From Caulochytrium protostelioides (taxonomy: Eukaryota > Chytridiomycota > Caulochytriomycetes > Caulochytriales > Caulochytriaceae), in assembly GCA_003615045.1 (NCBI GenBank), contig ML014167.1, positions 45,261 to 109,260 on the forward strand: a DNA stretch of 64,000 bases. Direction: 5' to 3'. Within the stretch, counting starts at the first letter, position 1. The number at the start of each line of letters is the position of its first letter. Made by a program: the position numbers and the translations under genes. Below, piece after piece: positions 60,755 through 64,000 of the stretch. A model generated the notes under the pieces. It was given only the letters and a program-made list of their open reading frames with translations. It made no database searches and was not told where the DNA came from.

Positions 60755-63700
60755 TCAGTCCGTCGAGGTCGTGGCCGTGGCGGACCGCCCCGCGTCACTC
60801 GCCTCGCTGTCGCTGTCGTCCACGGCATCCGCATCCTCATCGTCGCTGCCATCCACGACCGTCGCAACGGCTTCGGGCACGGGCGGCGGACGGGCATTCG
60901 GCGTGGGGAGTCGGCTCGGTTGCGTGGCCTTCGCTTTGTTGGGCTTGCTCGCCTGAGGTGCCTGACGGGCCGCAACCGCCTGACTGGGTGCGTCGGCCTG
61001 ACTGGGCCGGCAGGTGGTGACAGGGCGCGCCGACGCGCCGGTCGGCGCCGTCGGCTGAGACGTGGGGGTCGCGGACATGGGCGGCGAGGGCGTCGGCGGC
61101 GCGGACGGCGCGGCCGCCGCCATGGCCGGCGCCGGGAAGCGCACGACGACGGCGAGCGCGAGGTCGCTCGTGTCCGCCGCGACCGCGAAGGGGTCGATCG
61201 CGCCGTCGCCCGTCCACCCGACGTCCGCGACCGGCACGTGGTAGCGCTGCCAGAAGAGCGGGTCGTGGTGGAACGCGTGCCGGTTGAACGCGTAGATGCG
61301 GTACCCGATGGTCTCGAGCGGCAGCTCGCGCACCGCGCCGCCGTCCGCGGCGGCCGCCGCCGGGTCCTGGTGCAGGCTCTTGGCCGGCAGCCGGTTGCGC
61401 TGCAGCAGCGCATTCACAAAGTACGACGGCGCCGCGGTCGGCCCCGCGTCGACATCTGTCGCTGTGGCGGGCGCGGCCGTGCGACGGAGCACGACGCGGT
61501 ACTGGATCCCGGCACAGGTCACCATATCCGAGTGGAGCACGTCCTGCTGAGCGAGGCGCTCGCCGACCCGCTGGAAGCGAAGGCTGAAACGGAACGGCGG
61601 GAGCGTGACGGCGTCGGCGCCGGCGTCGTCGGCGTCGACGTCGTCGGCGGGGCGGGCGGGCGGCCAGCGCCGCGGCACGGGCGCGCTGCCGAAGGTCAGC
61701 AGCGACTGCAGCCACCAGTGCTCCATCAGGTCGCGCGCCGGCATCGTCCCGTCGAGCCGCACGTGCTCCAGCTGCCAGAACGGCATGTACGTGTAGTGCA
61801 CGGTCGCCGGGTACAGCGAGGGCGGGTCGAACGACGGGGACGCGGCGTGGGCGGCGGCGGCGCCGTCGTCGCCCCACGGCCCGGCATCGAGCCACCCGCG
61901 GCCGCTCGCGCTGAGGCTCGTGCTGCTGCCGTGGCTGGTCTGTCGCGCATGCGCCTGCGCGGGGTGGCGCCGCCGCGAGCGGGGCGAGTCGCCCCCGGCC
62001 GCGTCATAGCGCGCCATGAGCGGCGGGCCCAAGGGGCCCGACAGCGAGTGGCGCGGGTTCTTGGCAAACACGTGGATGCGAGCGCCGCTGCCGCTGCCGC
62101 CGCCGCCGTTGCGGTCGCCGCCACGGTCGCCGCCATCGCCCATCGCCGAGTGCGTGCGCCGCAGGGCGCGCGGCGGGTTGACCGGCGTCGTCATGGCGCT
62201 GTTGTACGCCGGGGTCTGGGTGCCCGTGGAGACGTCGTCGTGGGTCCGCGCGGCGCGCGACTTGCGCTTGCCGAGCGCGGACGGCGGCGTCGCGGCCGAC
62301 GGCGACCGGAGGAGCGCGGCGTTGTCGTCGATCGCGTGCCGCATCGTCGACCAGAAGGCACCGAGCAGCGTGCCGATGCCGCGGGCGCTCGCGGGCGTCG
62401 CCGGCATTGACTGCGTCTCGTGGCGCTCATCGGCGCCGTCGCTCGCGCCGTCCGCGTCAGCGCCTCCCTCGTGGCGGCCGTCGCGACCGTGGCGCGCCGC
62501 GTCGTCGGGAGGGTTTGGGGTCTGCGTCGCGTCGCTGCATTGGTGAGGCGTCTGGGTGGCGTCGCTGCAGCGGTGCGACGCGGGGTCCATCATGACCATC
62601 GCGTCGCGGCTGTGGGTCTCGCGCAGCGACGCAAAGGTGCCGCGCGTCGGCAGCGCCGCGGCCGCCGTGGCCGTGGCCATCGACAGCGACGCCATGGCGG
62701 GAGGCGGGGACGGCGGCGCGAGGCCCAGCGCATCGGGCGGGCGCTCGGTTTTGCAGAGCGCCATGGGCGCAAAGGGCGTGATGGCGCGCTCGCGCAGGGT
62801 GCGCACGACGTCGTGCACGACGCGGTACCGCTCAAACTCCGATGCGACGATCAGCGCGTCGTGGCCGAGCACGTGGCGCATCCACTTCGGCGGCAGCTGC
62901 ACGATAAAGTCTTCGATCGAGCCGGCCGGCAGGCCCGTCTGCGACGTCTGCGACGCCTGCGAGGCTTGGGACATCTGCGACGCGGCCAGACGCTCGTGGT
63001 GGGCGCGTCCGCCCGACTGGCGCATCAGACGCAGGTTGGCGAACTGCACCAGACAGCTAAGCAGCGCGTACTGGATGCGCTCGTAGGTGATACGCATCAG
63101 CGTCTCGTACGGCTGCGCCACGTCGTCCAGGTCGGCCGGGCCGCGGCTGTCGCCGTGGCCGATGCGCCGTGTGCCGGGACGCGCGAACGGTGCCGGCGGG
63201 AGCAGCGTGTCGATCGCGGCGGCGAGGTGGGGGCCTTCGACATACACGGCGTCCAGGACGATCGTCGTGCAGTGCTCCATCAGGTCCGCCATCTCGAGGA
63301 AGCACGCGGCGGCCAGCAGCGGCAGCGCCGACCGCGACGTGAGCGGCGCCGTGAGCGGCAGGCCGTACAGGTGGCGCAGCGCCAGCTCGAACGCGCCCGC
63401 AACGAGCCGCGGGTCCTGCGAGAAATCGAGCAGAATGACGCGCTCATCGTCGTCGTCGTCGTCGTCGTCGACGTCGACGTCGTCGTGGTCCAGCTCATCG
63501 ACCTCATCCGCTAAATCGGCATCGCACGCGCTCACCGCATGGCCGCGGCCGTGGTGATGAACGGCGTCGGCGTCCGGGCGGCGGGAGGACGGCGAGGCCG
63601 CGATCCGCGGGCGTTTGCGGTCGCGGCCGCCGCGACGGCCGTCGCGGCCGGCTTGCGCTTCCTGCGCGAGCAGCAGCCGCGCAAAGAACGGCGACTTGTA

Positions 63701-64000
63701 GAGCATGGCGCGGTGCAGCTTGAAGACGCGGCCGAACGCGCACAGCCGCACGTCCGAGTAGCGGCCGTGCGTGTAGAGCTCCTCGAGCGGCTGCGTCGGC
63801 GGCCGCGGCGCCGCGGCCGTGGTCCACGCCGTCGCGACGCGCCACGGCGGCAGCGGCGACGCGGCCGCGCGCGTCGAGGTCGACGACAGCGCGGGCGACG
63901 CCGCCGCCGACGCCGACGCCGCGGCCAGCGAGGCGTGGTCGGCGGCCGGCGCGAGCGCGCCGCGGCTCGGGGCCGCGGCGGCGTGGGCGGCCGCCGCCGG
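60755..64000 (-). CDS. BTB/POZ-domain protein (5' end beyond right edge)
   Basis: The frame is open from the window edge to 60755, at least 1081 residues, with no Met in the first ~85, so the start lies outside. After an Ala-rich leader comes LEELYTHGRYSDVRLCAFGR, VFKLHRAMLYKSPFFARLL, the start of a BTB fold. It is interrupted by a ~75-residue acidic loop (poly-Asp) and resumes with VILLDFSQDPRLVAGAFELA, LRHLYGLPL and AACFLEMADLMEHCTTIVLD. A BACK-like helical region follows. A second conserved region (about residues 700-960: HYTYMPFWQLEHVRLDG, FRFSLRFQRVGERL, IGYRIYAFNRHAFHHDPLFW) recalls the C-terminal part of fungal germ-cell-less-like BTB proteins. BTB proteins often act as Cullin-3 adaptors; that role here is inference. 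The C-terminus is Pro/Thr/Ala-rich, then acidic. Confidence 0.82.
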   Translation of the reverse strand, partial: PAAAAHAAAAPSRGALAPAADHASLAAASASAAASPALSSTSTRAAASPLPPWRVATAWTTAAAPRPPTQPLEELYTHGRYSDVRLCAFGRVFKLHRAMLYKSPFFARLLLAQEAQAGRDGRRGGRDRKRPRIAASPSSRRPDADAVHHHGRGHAVSACDADLADEVDELDHDDVDVDDDDDDDDERVILLDFSQDPRLVAGAFELALRHLYGLPLTAPLTSRSALPLLAAACFLEMADLMEHCTTIVLDAVYVEGPHLAAAIDTLLPPAPFARPGTRRIGHGDSRGPADLDDVAQPYETLMRITYERIQYALLSCLVQFANLRLMRQSGGRAHHERLAASQMSQASQASQTSQTGLPAGSIEDFIVQLPPKWMRHVLGHDALIVASEFERYRVVHDVVRTLRERAITPFAPMALCKTERPPDALGLAPPSPPPAMASLSMATATAAAALPTRGTFASLRETHSRDAMVMMDPASHRCSDATQTPHQCSDATQTPNPPDDAARHGRDGRHEGGADADGASDGADERHETQSMPATPASARGIGTLLGAFWSTMRHAIDDNAALLRSPSAATPPSALGKRKSRAARTHDDVSTGTQTPAYNSAMTTPVNPPRALRRTHSAMGDGGDRGGDRNGGGGSGSGARIHVFAKNPRHSLSGPLGPPLMARYDAAGGDSPRSRRRHPAQAHARQTSHGSSTSLSASGRGWLDAGPWGDDGAAAAHAASPSFDPPSLYPATVHYTYMPFWQLEHVRLDGTMPARDLMEHWWLQSLLTFGSAPVPRRWPPARPADDVDADDAGADAVTLPPFRFSLRFQRVGERLAQQDVLHSDMVTCAGIQYRVVLRRTAAPATATDVDAGPTAAPSYFVNALLQRNRLPAKSLHQDPAAAAADGGAVRELPLETIGYRIYAFNRHAFHHDPLFWQRYHVPVADVGWTGDGAIDPFAVAADTSDLALAVVVRFPAPAMAAAAPSAPPTPSPPMSATPTSQPTAPTGASARPVTTCRPSQADAPSQAVAARQAPQASKPNKAKATQPSRLPTPNARPPPVPEAVATVVDGSDDEDADAVDDSDSEASDAGRSATATTSTD

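Overview
The window reads as GC-rich nuclear DNA from an early-diverging, zoosporic-type fungus. A velvet-domain regulator, a VTC polyphosphate polymerase and a 161-residue fungal-type tropomyosin point to Fungi. The high GC, near absence of introns and Fanzor relics fit a chytrid-like genome such as that of Caulochytrium; the species is inference.

Layout. Positions 1-620 (minus) hold the 5' end of a protein kinase A catalytic subunit. Between about 2.3 and 14 kb lie a Fanzor relic, two related secreted Cys-rich proteins of unknown function (4.3 kb plus, 12.9 kb minus), and between these a tail-to-tail RAD52/BCS1 pair. From 14 to 16.7 kb there are two hypothetical minus-strand genes, then a repeat-rich GC stretch. 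Tropomyosin follows at 18.3-19.6 kb, with a three-codon first coding exon and an 802-bp intron. From 20.2 to 31.8 kb the DNA is gene-poor, with a second Fanzor relic near 20.3-21.3 kb and a doubtful third patch at 24.8-26.5 kb. A VelB-like velvet regulator (31.8-34.1 kb), another Fanzor relic (34.8-35.7 kb) and a GCN20/ABCF3 protein (36.4-38.7 kb) come next. Two related four-helix MARVEL-like proteins lie at 39.4-40.1 and 42.6-43.2 kb. A VTC4-like polyphosphate polymerase, a giant ABCC-type protein with damaged ATPase motifs, a TRMT2A-type tRNA methyltransferase and a BTB protein running off the right edge fill 45-64 kb.

The host genes are mostly unrelated housekeeping or regulatory genes and do not form an evident pathway. 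The points most worth a second look are the Fanzor relics and their shared zinc-finger change, the ABCC-like protein whose two ATP sites both lack the switch histidine, the new secreted family, the tropomyosin micro-exon, and the tandem repeat inside the catalytic domain of the tRNA methyltransferase. Start codons of genes with low-complexity N-termini are the least certain part of the annotation.
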